This document shows positions 32,875-42,244 of a stretch of DNA of 64,000 nucleotides, piece after piece. Position 1 is the first letter of the stretch. Each line of letters begins with the position of its first letter. This DNA is from Actinomadura sp. WMMA1423 (GTDB lineage: Bacteria > Actinomycetota > Actinomycetes > Streptosporangiales > Streptosporangiaceae): NCBI RefSeq assembly GCF_006547145.1, contig NZ_CP041244.1:1302001-1366000 (forward strand), read 5' to 3'. Made by a program: the position numbers and the translations under genes. The notes beneath the pieces were generated by a model that saw nothing but the letters and a program-made list of their open reading frames with translations, did not search any database and was not told where the DNA came from.

Positions 32875-34449
32875 TCATCCGACTTCCCGGATGTCGGGGT
32901 CCTCTAGATCGAGCCATCGGTCTACGGCCCGGAGACCCTCGGCGCTGATCTTGCCTTTGGAGTAGAGCCTGCGCAGCTTCTCTCGCTGCGTCCGCACCAG
33001 TTCGCGGCGGAGGCCGAGGGAGTCGGTCACCTCCTCGTCGAGGTCCTCGTCGAACTCCGTGCGGATCTGGTCCAGGAGGTCCTCGTACAACTGGCGGAAG
33101 GTCCTGCCGGTGCGACCATCGACCTCGCCGTTCTCGATGAGCTCGTCGAGCCGGGCCAGGGCCTCTTCCACCACGGCCTTCTTCGCCTCCTGGTACTCGA
33201 TCCGGACGCGGTCGGACTCAGCCAGGCCGAGCCGTCTCAGCAGCCCGGGCATCGTGGTCGCACATCCGATCAGGGTGATGAACACGACGGCGCCGGTCAC
33301 GAAGAGCCGCTCGCCGCGCCGTTCCGGCGGCAGGCCCGGCGCGGAGACCGGCAGGGACAGCACGATCGCCAGTGAGATCGCGCCTCGCATGCCGCTCCAG
33401 CCGATGGCGAGCCGGTCGCGCCAGGGCAGATGATCGAAGGCGATGTGCCGGCCGGGCAGATACCGGGAGAGCGGGAACACGAACTGCGTCCAGGCCAGCC
33501 TAAGGGCCACGATGACGGCCGTGACCGCGGCCGCGCCGAGAAATGCCGACGGCCATGCGGTGCCGGTCACCTCGCGCACGATCACGCGTATCTCGAGGCC
33601 GAGCAACACGAACAGTGCCGACTCCAGGAGGAAGACCAGCACCTGCCAGAACAGATGACCGGGCAGCCGGGACGCCGGTTGGAGCACGCCCTCTCCGCGC
33701 GTGCCGAGGTAGAAGCCCGCGCAGACGGTGGCGAGTACCCCGGAGAAGCCGAGCTCGTCGGCCGGGACGAACGCGAGGTACGGCGTCAGCAGGGAGACGA
33801 TGATCTGGCTGCCGGGATCGCGGATCCGGCGGCGCAGGCGGGACGCGATGAACCCCACTGCCAGGCCGTACGCCACACCGCCGGCGACCACTCCGGCCAG
33901 CCGCGCTATGCCGTGGCCGAGGGTGAAGGGCGTCGTCAGCGCCTCGACGGCCAGCACGAAGGCTGTGAGCGCGACGGCGTCATTGATGAGGTTCTCCCCT
34001 TCGATGATGGTCACGATCCGAACCGGCGCGTTCAGCCGCTTCATGATCGAGATTGCGGCGACGGGGTCGGTGGGGGCGACGGCGGCACCGAGGGCGATGG
34101 CCGCCGCCCAGCCCAGGTCGGGCAGAACCCACCGCAGGACCGCGGCGACGGTGAAGGTGGTCACCGCCGTCAGGCCGATCGCGAGCGCCGTGATCGGCAC
34201 TGCGTCCGCCTTCGCCTCTCGGGGGGCGCTGAAGAACGCTGCGTAGTAGACCAGCGGGGGCAGGAACCCGAGCAGCACCACTTCCGGCGGCAGTTCGATC
34301 TCGGGCATGCCGGGCAGGAACGCGATCGCCGCGCCGAGCACGACGAGCAGGATCGCTTCGGGCATCCCCATACGCGCCGAAAGGGCCCGGGAGAGTAGGA
34401 CCGCGGCCGCGGTGGCCAGGACGACGATGAACACGGATTCCGGGCCCAT
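32875..34449 (-). CDS. CPA1-family Na+/H+ antiporter
   Basis: A 524-residue cation/proton antiporter of the NhaP/CPA1 class with about 12 membrane helices. Key motifs are the paired VAPTDPVAAISI and the ion-binding GENLINDAVALTAFVL (ND motif). A hydrophilic C-terminal tail of about 130 residues (FDEDLDEEVTDSLGLRREL) is likely cytoplasmic regulation. I set the start at ATG 34449, after GGGGGAAGG, rather than the upstream ATG at 34509. It exchanges Na+ (or K+) for protons for pH and salt stress. Antiporters are also a regular member of proteobacterial stress islands, which makes its place here notable. Confidence 0.88.
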   Translation of the reverse strand: MGPESVFIVVLATAAAVLLSRALSARMGMPEAILLVVLGAAIAFLPGMPEIELPPEVVLLGFLPPLVYYAAFFSAPREAKADAVPITALAIGLTAVTTFTVAAVLRWVLPDLGWAAAIALGAAVAPTDPVAAISIMKRLNAPVRIVTIIEGENLINDAVALTAFVLAVEALTTPFTLGHGIARLAGVVAGGVAYGLAVGFIASRLRRRIRDPGSQIIVSLLTPYLAFVPADELGFSGVLATVCAGFYLGTRGEGVLQPASRLPGHLFWQVLVFLLESALFVLLGLEIRVIVREVTGTAWPSAFLGAAAVTAVIVALRLAWTQFVFPLSRYLPGRHIAFDHLPWRDRLAIGWSGMRGAISLAIVLSLPVSAPGLPPERRGERLFVTGAVVFITLIGCATTMPGLLRRLGLAESDRVRIEYQEAKKAVVEEALARLDELIENGEVDGRTGRTFRQLYEDLLDQIRTEFDEDLDEEVTDSLGLRRELVRTQREKLRRLYSKGKISAEGLRAVDRWLDLEDPDIREVG

Positions 34450-34706
34450 GATCGCGGCCTTCCCCCGCAGGGCACGGTCAGCCGAACACGCAGGTAGGGA
34501 AATGTCCAAGAGGGACTGATCTGCGGACGATCACTGCCGTCAACGCTCAGCGGCACCGCTACCCGGCCGGAGGATGCAGGACACCCGGCGGCACGCAGTG
34601 TGGCGGGCGTGACGGGGGAACCACTGCTCGGCCCGGAGCTGGAGCCGCCCGGCCCCCGCCAGTATGGGAGGACTTCAAGTCCGCATGTCTTGGGACCTGC
34701 GTGCGC

Positions 34707-37580
34707 TCAATCCGGTCTGGGGCGTCTGTGGGCGGGAGTGTCGGCCTCCGTGTCGCCGGAACTCTTCCTGGTATGCGCGTCTGGAGGGTCGTCGGAGTGT
34801 TCGAGGACCTGCCGCGCCAGTTCGACGCGCGAGCGGATGGCGAGTTTGCGGAAGACCTGCCGCAGGTGGAACGCGACGGTGTGGACGCTGACGAACAGCT
34901 GATCGGCTATGCGCTGGTTGGTGAGCCCTTGGGAGACGAGCCCGGAGATCCGCTGCTCGGTCCCGGTGAGGCTGTCCCAGCCGGTCACGGGCCGATCGCG
35001 GCGTTCCCAGTGCCTGCGGCGCTCCCCCATTCCCCGCAGGCGCCCACGGATCCGGGCCGCGTCCCGCTCGGCGCCGGCCGCGGCGTAGCAGGAGAGAGCC
35101 TCGTCGAACCACTGGACCGTACGACCGCGCGCACCGTCCGGTCCGCTCAGCAGCATGCCGAGGTCCTCGTATGCGGAGGCGGATGACCAATGGTCGGCGT
35201 GCTCCGCCGCGGCGTGTTGCAGGAGGTCCGGATCGCCGTGCAGCAGCCCGCGGGCGTGCTCGGCGGCGGCGGCCAGACTGGGCAGCCCCGGGTTCATGTC
35301 GGCGAGCCGGTCGGCCGCAGCGACGGCCTTCTCGGCCTGTCCGGGCTCACCCGCCGCGACCGCCGTTCGGACCAGCCAGGCCGCCGCGGTCGGATCGCAG
35401 ATCAGCACCCGATAGTGCTCCGCCAGGCCATCGAGGAGTCGGCTCACTCCGGGCAGGGCGGCCCGCGGCCCGTCACACGCCTCGGTCACCTGCGCCCGGA
35501 TCAGCTCGCTTCGGGTCAGGTCGAAGGGAGGGGACGCCGGGCCGCCCGCGTCCTCGCCTCCGAGGCCGTGCTCAGCGGCCGTCTCGAGATCGCCGGAGCG
35601 CAGCGCCGCGATGGACAGCATGGATCGGGCACAGGCGCCCAGCAGGCGCGCCCCGACCGCGTCGGCGGCTTCCAGAGCCGCCCTCGCCCCGCGGATCGCC
35701 TCCTCTGGGCGCCCCTCAGCGAGGTCGATGCGAGATCGCACGATCGCCGATCCGGCCGCCCAGCCGTCCCGCCCGATCCCCTCGGCTCCGCCGATCCCCT
35801 CGGCTCCGCCGGTCCCCAGCACCATCGTCCGCCGCGCCTCGTCCATGAGCCTGACGTCCACCAGGAATGCGGCCAGTATCAGACCTGGGTGGAGCCGGCA
35901 CTCATGCACGCCGTCGTTGGACACCTGCCGCGCACCGGTCCGCGTGAGGTCGAGCGCGCCGAGCAGATCGCCCTTGTCCCAGTCGTTCAAGGCGAGGACG
36001 ATGAGCGCCCCGGTCACCAGGCCACGGCCAGGCGCGTCGCCCGCCTCGATGATCTCGCTGGCCCGGTCCAGCACGCTTCCGCTCTCCTGCAGCCCGGCCC
36101 CGGCCTGCAGGAGAGCGAGTTCGGCGCGGTCGCGCACCTCGTCCGTCAGATCAGGCATGTCCAGCACGGCCTTCGCCGTGTCCGACGCCCTGGCGGCCTG
36201 GCCCATCGGCACCAGGACGAAGGACAGCGCGGTCAGCAGTTCAGCGGTCGGCGAGCCGGAGGCGCATCGGTCGAGCGCGGCCTCCGCGAACTTCGCGGCC
36301 CCCATCAGGTCACCGACGGTGACCAGCGTCCGCATCGCCGTCATCGTGCGCGCGAACCACAGCGGATCGGCGGGCTCGGTGAGGTCGAGCGCCCGTTGGG
36401 TCAGCTCGGCGGCGACCGCCGGGTCGGTGTCGAGCATCTGCGCGCTTGCCCGGTCCAGGCTCTGGAGGACCTCTGGGACGCCTGAGACCGCCCCCGCCAT
36501 GAGGTGGGCCGCCGCGGCCTTCACCCTGCCACCGTGCTCCAGCAGGGTCCTGCCGATCTGCACATGCAGAGCCTGGCGGACGGGACCGGGAATATCCGTG
36601 ATCACCGTTTCGCGCACCATTTCGTGCCGGAACACAAGAGCCTCTTCATGCGCTACCAGCAGCTCGGTCGCCAGGATCGCCTCCAGTGACGGCAGGAGTT
36701 CGGAGGGGGTGATGCCAAGCAGGTCTGCGGCGACAAGGGGGTGGAACGCGGGCCCCAGCATCGCAGCCACCTCGAAGAGCCGCCGAGCCGCCGGATCCAG
36801 ATCGTCCAGGCGGCCCTGGACGACGAGACGGGCCCGCTCCGGCAACCGCGAGGTGATGAGGTGGGCGTGGCCCCGGGAGATCACCACCCCGCCCTCGTCG
36901 AGCAGTCCGTTCATCAGCTCGAGGAGCAGCAGCGGATTGCCGCCCGCCTTGTCTGCGAGCACGCGCAGGTCGGCGTCAGGGCACGCACCCAAAGTGGTGG
37001 TGACCAGTTCGAGGACGGCCTCATCCGACAATGGAGAGAGCTGGAGCAGGACGGCGCCGCGCTCCTGCAACCGGGAGAACAGCCGATCAGGCTCGGCGCC
37101 GCCGGAACCGGGGCGGCGTGCGAGAATCCACCACACGGAAGACGATGCGAGTCGCATCGGCAGCGTCCGCAGCGCGAGGAGCATCGCGGGATCGGCCCAT
37201 TCCAGATCGTCCAGCACGACCAGCAGCGAGGTGGACCGGGCCCGCCGTTCCAGCGCTGCCCGCAGCCGCTCAGCCGGACGGTCCCGTCCGCCGGCCGACG
37301 GCGCGGGCGAGAGCGGACCGGGCTCGTCGAGTACCGACAGCAGCAACTCCAGGTCCGCGGGCCGACGCAGTTCGGGGCTTGCATCGGCGACCACCACCGA
37401 GAAACCCTCGTCGGCGGCGGTCCGCGCTGCCTCCTCAAGCAGGCGGCTCCGCCCGATGCCCGTCTCCCCCTCGACGAGCATGACCCTCGGGCCGTCGACG
37501 CGCGTCAGCAACTCGTCAACGCTCGCCCGTTCCCGTTGGCGACCGAACGTCACCCCCGGCCTCGACGGCCCGCCATCCAT
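34707..37580 (-). CDS. LuxR-family regulator, large ATP-binding (LAL) type
   Basis: A 957-residue regulator. The N-terminal AAA/STAND ATPase begins GRQRERASVDELL. Its Walker A is GETGIGRS (residues 38-45), where the usual Lys is Arg44. Walker B is LLVVLDDLEWAD, near residue 120. A long helical TPR-like sensor fills the middle. The C-terminal HTH (TGTEQRISGLVSQGLTNQRI, then VSVHTVAFHLRQVFRKL) is the LuxR DNA-binding fold. The preceding 138 bases are A/T-rich and probably contain its promoter. Its position between the antiporter and the dnaK cluster suggests it controls the stress island. The Arg in the P-loop may weaken nucleotide hydrolysis. Confidence 0.88.
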   Translation of the reverse strand: MDGGPSRPGVTFGRQRERASVDELLTRVDGPRVMLVEGETGIGRSRLLEEAARTAADEGFSVVVADASPELRRPADLELLLSVLDEPGPLSPAPSAGGRDRPAERLRAALERRARSTSLLVVLDDLEWADPAMLLALRTLPMRLASSSVWWILARRPGSGGAEPDRLFSRLQERGAVLLQLSPLSDEAVLELVTTTLGACPDADLRVLADKAGGNPLLLLELMNGLLDEGGVVISRGHAHLITSRLPERARLVVQGRLDDLDPAARRLFEVAAMLGPAFHPLVAADLLGITPSELLPSLEAILATELLVAHEEALVFRHEMVRETVITDIPGPVRQALHVQIGRTLLEHGGRVKAAAAHLMAGAVSGVPEVLQSLDRASAQMLDTDPAVAAELTQRALDLTEPADPLWFARTMTAMRTLVTVGDLMGAAKFAEAALDRCASGSPTAELLTALSFVLVPMGQAARASDTAKAVLDMPDLTDEVRDRAELALLQAGAGLQESGSVLDRASEIIEAGDAPGRGLVTGALIVLALNDWDKGDLLGALDLTRTGARQVSNDGVHECRLHPGLILAAFLVDVRLMDEARRTMVLGTGGAEGIGGAEGIGRDGWAAGSAIVRSRIDLAEGRPEEAIRGARAALEAADAVGARLLGACARSMLSIAALRSGDLETAAEHGLGGEDAGGPASPPFDLTRSELIRAQVTEACDGPRAALPGVSRLLDGLAEHYRVLICDPTAAAWLVRTAVAAGEPGQAEKAVAAADRLADMNPGLPSLAAAAEHARGLLHGDPDLLQHAAAEHADHWSSASAYEDLGMLLSGPDGARGRTVQWFDEALSCYAAAGAERDAARIRGRLRGMGERRRHWERRDRPVTGWDSLTGTEQRISGLVSQGLTNQRIADQLFVSVHTVAFHLRQVFRKLAIRSRVELARQVLEHSDDPPDAHTRKSSGDTEADTPAHRRPRPD

Positions 37581-37718
37581 GCAGGCAACGTGCCCATCAT
37601 CGGGCGGGATACGCGACCGTCAACGCACCACCGTCTCATCCTTGGACAAATTAGGTCAAAATTAAATAAAGCCATACCGTCTGCGCGTCTACCGCGAATC
37701 AGAAAGCGGCAGTCCTGC

Positions 37719-38168
37719 TCACAAGAGCAGGTCGAACATGCGCTGGACACGCTCCCAATGCGCGGTCTGCGGGTTGCGGCGGTCCGGGAACACGATCCGG
37801 AAGGCCTGCGACAGAGCGTAGGAAAGACCTCCCGCGATCTCGGGAAGCTTCTCATCGGTGACATCGCTTACCGCGATGTCCAGCGGCGGCCGCCTCGCCA
37901 GCAGCTCAAGGATCGGCTCGACGTCGATCTCGTCGTCCAACCGGCGGAACCGGTGGATGCACTCCTGCAGGCCCTTCGTGATCGGGAGGTCGAACGGCTC
38001 GATGATGTCGCGCCCGTTCGCCTTCGCCTTGGCCTGACCGGCGAGGAGCAGGTCGTACAGCTTGGCGTCAAGGAACTCGTGGTAGCGCCGCAGATCGTTC
38101 TTGTCGACGTCCACCCCGGCGGCAGCCCTGAAGAAGCGCTCGAACCTGCTGATTCCCATCACAGCCAT
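37719..38168 (-). CDS. DUF1931 histone-fold protein
   Basis: A 149-residue protein with two predicted histone-fold halves, typical of the DUF1931 family known structurally from Aquifex. The sequence runs GISRFERFFRAAAGVDVDKN, then DLRRYHEFLDAKLYDLLLAG, and ends HWERVQRMFDLLL. It has no signal or membrane segment. Start codons at 38168 and 38159 are both possible (MAVMGIS). The family is proposed to bind DNA, but its role is unclear. It stands divergent to dnaK with a 348-bp gap and downstream of the LuxR gene. Confidence 0.82.
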   Translation of the reverse strand: MAVMGISRFERFFRAAAGVDVDKNDLRRYHEFLDAKLYDLLLAGQAKAKANGRDIIEPFDLPITKGLQECIHRFRRLDDEIDVEPILELLARRPPLDIAVSDVTDEKLPEIAGGLSYALSQAFRIVFPDRRNPQTAHWERVQRMFDLLL

Positions 38169-38516
38169 GGATCCACCTCCCTGACATCTCCTGACGGAGG
38201 AGAAGAAGAACTCCTTGCAGCCTCCCCGCCCCGGGGGACCGTCACATCGTCAGATCTTGTAGGCCCGGCTCACCCCGACCAGGCCGCCTGCCCGCGCCGG
38301 TCCGATGATTCGTCCGTGCGTGCCGCCTGCCCACCGCCATCCGCTCACGGAGAGTTCGCCATCGCCCCGTGGTGGGCGCCGAGCTCAGACCTACCCAGTC
38401 AGTGGATGCGGTGGACCGACTGACGGCGCAACGTGGGGGTGAAGGCATTGCCATCTCCGGCAACGATGTACGCCACCTCACTGGAGTGCGCGGTGAGGAC
38501 CATCGGAGGGAACCTG

Positions 38517-40394
38517 ATGGGTAGAGCAGTCGGCATAGACCTCGGCACCACCAACTCGGTCATCGCGGTGACGGAAGGCGGTGAACCTCGGGTCCTCCCC
38601 AACGCGGAGGGGGCACGGACGACCCCGTCCGTGGTGGCCTTCACCGAACAGGGGGAGAGATTGGTCGGGCAGTTGGCCCGGCGGCAGGCGATCATGAACC
38701 CGAAGGGCACCATCACCTCGGCGAAGCGCTTCATCGGACGACGCTACGACGAGATCGAGACCGAGAAGGACGCGGTCTCCTTCGACGTGGTCGAAGGTTC
38801 CGACGGGACGGCACGCTTCGAAGTGCGCGGCAAGCAGTACGCGCCGGAGGAGATCTCGGCGCTGGTGCTGCGCAAGCTGGCGGACGACGCCGGCAAGTCG
38901 CTCGGTGAGAAGGTCACCGAGGCGGTCATCACCGTGCCCGCCTACTTCAACGACGCCCAGCGGCAGGCCACGAGCGACGCGGGGAAGATCGCCGGGCTGG
39001 AGGTCCTGCGCATCATCAACGAGCCTACGGCGGCGGCACTGGCCTACGGTCTCGACAAGAAGGCGAACGAGACCGTGCTGGTGTTCGACCTGGGCGGCGG
39101 CACGTTCGACGTCAGCCTGCTGAACATCGGCGACGACGTCGTGGAGGTCCGCGCCACCTCCGGTGACGGCCATCTCGGCGGCGACGACTTCGACCGCCGG
39201 ATCGTCGACCACCTCGCCGACGAGTTCCAGCGGGACAACGGGATCGACCTCCGCGCGGACCCGCAGGCTTTGCAGCGGCTGTTCGAAGCCGCCGAGAAGG
39301 CCAAGGTCGAGCTGTCCACGGTGACCCGGACACAGATCAGTCTGCCGTTCATCACGGCCGACGCCAGTGGCCCGAAACACCTCGACACCTCGCTGATGCG
39401 CTCCGCGTTCGAGCAGATCACAGCGGACCTGATCGAGCGCTGCGTCGGCCCGGTGGAACGGGCGATGAGCGATGCCAAGGTCACCGCAGACGACATCGAC
39501 GAGGTCATCATGGTCGGCGGGTCCACCCGGATCCCCGCCGTGCAGAGCCTCGTCCGAAGGCTGACCGGCGGCCAGGACCCCAACATGTCGGTCAATCCCG
39601 ACGAGGTCGTGGCGCTGGGCGCCGCGATCCAGGCCGGTGTCCTCAAGGGCGAGGTCAAGGACGTCCTGCTGCTCGATGTCACTCCCCTCTCGCTCGGCGT
39701 GGAGACCATGGGCGGAGTGATGACCAAGATCATTGAGCGGAACACGACCATCCCCGCCCGCCGGACCGAGACGTTCAGCACCGCCGAGGACAACCAGAAC
39801 GCGGTCGACATCGTGGTTCTGCAGGGTGAACGGGAACGGGCCGCCGACAACCGGGTGCTGGGTCGCTTCCGGCTGGAGAACATCCGCCCCGCACCGCGCG
39901 GCGAACCGCAGATCGAGGTGACGTTCGACATCGACGCCAACGGCATCCTCAACGTCTCCGCGCGCGACAAGGACACCGGCGCCGAGCAGCACATCACCAT
40001 CAGTCAGAGCTCGAATCTCGACGAGAGCGAGGTCGAGCGCATGATCGCCGATGCGGAGCAGAACCAGCAGGAGGACGCCCGGCTGCGCGCGCAGGTCGAC
40101 GCGCGCAACGAGCTGGACTCGGCCATCTACCAGGTCGAACACCGGCTGGGTGAACTCGGTGACACGGTGCCCGTACATGAGAAGGCGCGGGCCGAGGGGC
40201 TCGTCGAGGACGCTCGCCAGGCCATCAAGGAGGAGGCGCCGCTGGACCGGCTGCGCACGCTCACCTCCGAACTCCAGCAGATCCTGCACGGACTGGGACC
40301 GGCCACCGGAGCGGGCGCGGGTCAGCGTCCCGCCGGTGCCACGACGGAAGGCTCGGATGACGATGTCATCGACGCCGAATTCACGACGGACTGA
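38517..40394 (+). CDS. dnaK: Molecular chaperone DnaK (accessory copy)
   Basis: A 625-residue Hsp70. The nucleotide-binding motifs are [13 protein letters not shown] at the start, [13 protein letters not shown] (about residues 138-150) and [14 protein letters not shown] (about 188-201). The substrate domain and a C-terminal lid follow, ending [12 protein letters not shown] as in canonical DnaK. ATG 38517 has GGAGGG six bases upstream. It heads a rightward operon with grpE, cbpA, cbpM and clpB, together a complete disaggregation machine. Placement in a mobile-looking region suggests this is a second copy beside the housekeeping dnaK, which cannot be checked here. Confidence 0.95.
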   Translation: MGRAVGIDLGTTNSVIAVTEGGEPRVLPNAEGARTTPSVVAFTEQGERLVGQLARRQAIMNPKGTITSAKRFIGRRYDEIETEKDAVSFDVVEGSDGTARFEVRGKQYAPEEISALVLRKLADDAGKSLGEKVTEAVITVPAYFNDAQRQATSDAGKIAGLEVLRIINEPTAAALAYGLDKKANETVLVFDLGGGTFDVSLLNIGDDVVEVRATSGDGHLGGDDFDRRIVDHLADEFQRDNGIDLRADPQALQRLFEAAEKAKVELSTVTRTQISLPFITADASGPKHLDTSLMRSAFEQITADLIERCVGPVERAMSDAKVTADDIDEVIMVGGSTRIPAVQSLVRRLTGGQDPNMSVNPDEVVALGAAIQAGVLKGEVKDVLLLDVTPLSLGVETMGGVMTKIIERNTTIPARRTETFSTAEDNQNAVDIVVLQGERERAADNRVLGRFRLENIRPAPRGEPQIEVTFDIDANGILNVSARDKDTGAEQHITISQSSNLDESEVERMIADAEQNQQEDARLRAQVDARNELDSAIYQVEHRLGELGDTVPVHEKARAEGLVEDARQAIKEEAPLDRLRTLTSELQQILHGLGPATGAGAGQRPAGATTEGSDDDVIDAEFTTD

Positions 40395-40953
40395 GCAGAC
40401 CGGGCAGCCGGCCGGCCAGGACCGCCCGCTTGAGCGGCCCGAGCACGCCGGGCAGGAGCCCGAGCGGGACGGGGCCGCCGACGCGGCCGACCGGGATTCC
40501 GGCGAGGTCGAACGGCTCAGGGCGCGGGTCGGGGAACTCGAGGACCTGTGGCGGCGCGCAGCCGCCGACCTCGACAACCTGCGCAAACGCCTGACGCGCG
40601 AGTTGGAGACGCAGCGCCGTGCCCAGCGGGCGGAGGTCACCGGGGCGTGGCTGCCGGTTCTCGACGACCTCGAACGCGCACTCCAGCACGCCGAGTCCGA
40701 CCCGGCGAGCGTCGTCGAAGGCGTTCGCAGCGTCCGGGACCGGGCCGTGGCGACCTTGCGCGACCTCGGCTATCCGCGTCGCGATGACCTGGGGGTCCCG
40801 TTCGATCCGGCCCGGCACTCGGCGGTCGCCGTGCGCGCCGACCCCGGTGTCCCGCCCGGCACAGTGGTCGAGGTGCACCAACCGGGCTACGGCGACGACG
40901 AGAACCAGTTGCGTCCGGCACTGGTGTCGGTGTCGGCCAGGACCGGTGACTGA
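40357..40953 (+). CDS. grpE: Nucleotide exchange factor GrpE
   Basis: A 198-residue GrpE. The N-terminal tail is charged and disordered. A coiled coil then reads [20 protein letters not shown] and [20 protein letters not shown], and the C-terminal beta domain includes [20 protein letters not shown], close to the GrpE signature (V-V-Q-GY-----LRPA-V-V). The ATG at 40357 is preceded by GGAAGG and overlaps the end of dnaK by 38 bases, so translation is coupled. It exchanges ADP on DnaK. Confidence 0.92.
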   Translation: MTMSSTPNSRRTEQTGQPAGQDRPLERPEHAGQEPERDGAADAADRDSGEVERLRARVGELEDLWRRAAADLDNLRKRLTRELETQRRAQRAEVTGAWLPVLDDLERALQHAESDPASVVEGVRSVRDRAVATLRDLGYPRRDDLGVPFDPARHSAVAVRADPGVPPGTVVEVHQPGYGDDENQLRPALVSVSARTGD

Positions 40954-41900
40954 TGGCCGTCCAAGATCCGTACGAGGTGCTCGGGGTCTCCCGGGACGCC
41001 GGCCAGGACGAGATCCAGCGGGTCTACCGCAAGCTCGCCCGGGCCCACCACCCGGACATCAACAAGGACCCTGGAGCCGAGGAGAAGTTCAAGGACGTCT
41101 CCGAGGCCTACGCCATCCTGTCCGACCCGGAGCAGCGCCGCCGCTATGACGCCTTCGGGCCCGACTTCCGGCGGGTTCCGGAAGACGTCGACCCGGACAT
41201 GTGGGCGCGCTCTCGGGCCGGTGCCGCCGCCGGCGCCGGCCGCGCCGGGCCCTACGCCACCACGGGCGGCGGCCGCACCGGCGGGTTCGGCGAGGACATC
41301 GACCTGGAGGATCTGTTCGGTGGGATCTTCGGTGGCCGTGCGCGTGGCGGCGGCTGGTCGACCTGGTCACCGTCGCAGGGCGCGGACCAGGAGGCCGAGA
41401 TCGAGGTCAGCGTCGAGGAGGCGTACCAGGGGACCAGACGCACCATCACCCTCGAGCGTCCAGGGGGCCGGCAGACCATCGACGTCACCGTTCCCGCCGG
41501 TGTGACCGACGGCCAGCGCATCCGGTTGGCCGGGCAGGGCGGGAGCGGCGACACCGCCGGCGACCTTTTCCTGGTGGTGCGGATCGCCCCGCATCACCGC
41601 TACCGCGTCGAAGGTCGCGACATATACACCGACCTGCCGCTCGCTCCGTGGGAGGCCGCCCTCGGCACGACGGTGGGACTGCAGACGCCCGGCGGCGAGG
41701 CCAAGGTGAAGGTGCCCCCCGGCACGTCCAGTGGGCGGCGGCTCCGGCTGCGCGGCCGCGGGCTGCCCAACCCTCGCGGCACCCCAGGCGACCTGTTCGC
41801 CGAAGTCCGGATCGTGGTGCCGCCCGAGCCATCCGAAACGGAACGCCGGCTGCTCGAAGAGCTCGCCTCGGCGTCACCGTTCGACCCGAGGAGGTCGTGA
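40953..41900 (+). CDS. cbpA: DnaJ-class co-chaperone, CbpA type (no zinc finger)
   Basis: A 315-residue Hsp40. The J domain has [20 protein letters not shown] and the HPD motif in [11 protein letters not shown] (about residue 36), then a Gly-rich linker with [12 protein letters not shown]. Two beta-barrel client domains follow without the cysteine-rich zinc finger, placing it in the CbpA class rather than classical DnaJ. Its ATG overlaps the grpE stop by one base. It delivers clients to the adjacent DnaK. The next gene encodes its likely modulator CbpM. Confidence 0.92.
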   Translation: MAVQDPYEVLGVSRDAGQDEIQRVYRKLARAHHPDINKDPGAEEKFKDVSEAYAILSDPEQRRRYDAFGPDFRRVPEDVDPDMWARSRAGAAAGAGRAGPYATTGGGRTGGFGEDIDLEDLFGGIFGGRARGGGWSTWSPSQGADQEAEIEVSVEEAYQGTRRTITLERPGGRQTIDVTVPAGVTDGQRIRLAGQGGSGDTAGDLFLVVRIAPHHRYRVEGRDIYTDLPLAPWEAALGTTVGLQTPGGEAKVKVPPGTSSGRRLRLRGRGLPNPRGTPGDLFAEVRIVVPPEPSETERRLLEELASASPFDPRRS

Positions 41901-42244
41901 TGGTACAGCTGCTGCCCGGCACGGTCTACGCCATCATCCCGACCCGTTCCCGGCGGATGGACCTCGACGCCTTCGCCGAGGCCGCTGGAATCCATCCCGA
42001 GCTGGCACGCCGGCTGGTGCGTCTCGGGCTGCTCGATCCCGAACGCGACCGCTCCGGCCGGCTCTGGTTCCCGCCGGGGCAAGTCGCCGCATACGGACGC
42101 CTCGAACGCCTGCGGACGGGGCTCTGCCTCAACTACGCCGCGCTGGGACTCGTGGTCGAACTACTCGACCGCATCGCCGAACTCGAGCGGGAACTGCGCA
42201 TCCAACACCACACCGGAGGCCCAACGTGGACCCCAATCGCCTGA
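41900..42244 (+). CDS. cbpM: MerR-like chaperone modulator CbpM
   Basis: A 114-residue protein with a MerR-type winged helix: [20 protein letters not shown], then [20 protein letters not shown], followed by a helical tail ([17 protein letters not shown]). This is the CbpM family, which binds and inhibits the CbpA J domain, and it is related to the HspR group. HspR itself usually closes the dnaK operon in actinomycetes, so a repressor role is an alternative. One-base overlap with cbpA and a 19-base overlap with clpB show tight coupling. Confidence 0.8.
   Translation: MVQLLPGTVYAIIPTRSRRMDLDAFAEAAGIHPELARRLVRLGLLDPERDRSGRLWFPPGQVAAYGRLERLRTGLCLNYAALGLVVELLDRIAELERELRIQHHTGGPTWTPIA

Noticed and set aside
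38478..40640. 720-codon open frame on the minus strand opposite dnaK
   Set aside because: The plus frame is an unmistakable DnaK; the antisense frame is a by-product of high GC at third positions and has no family motifs.
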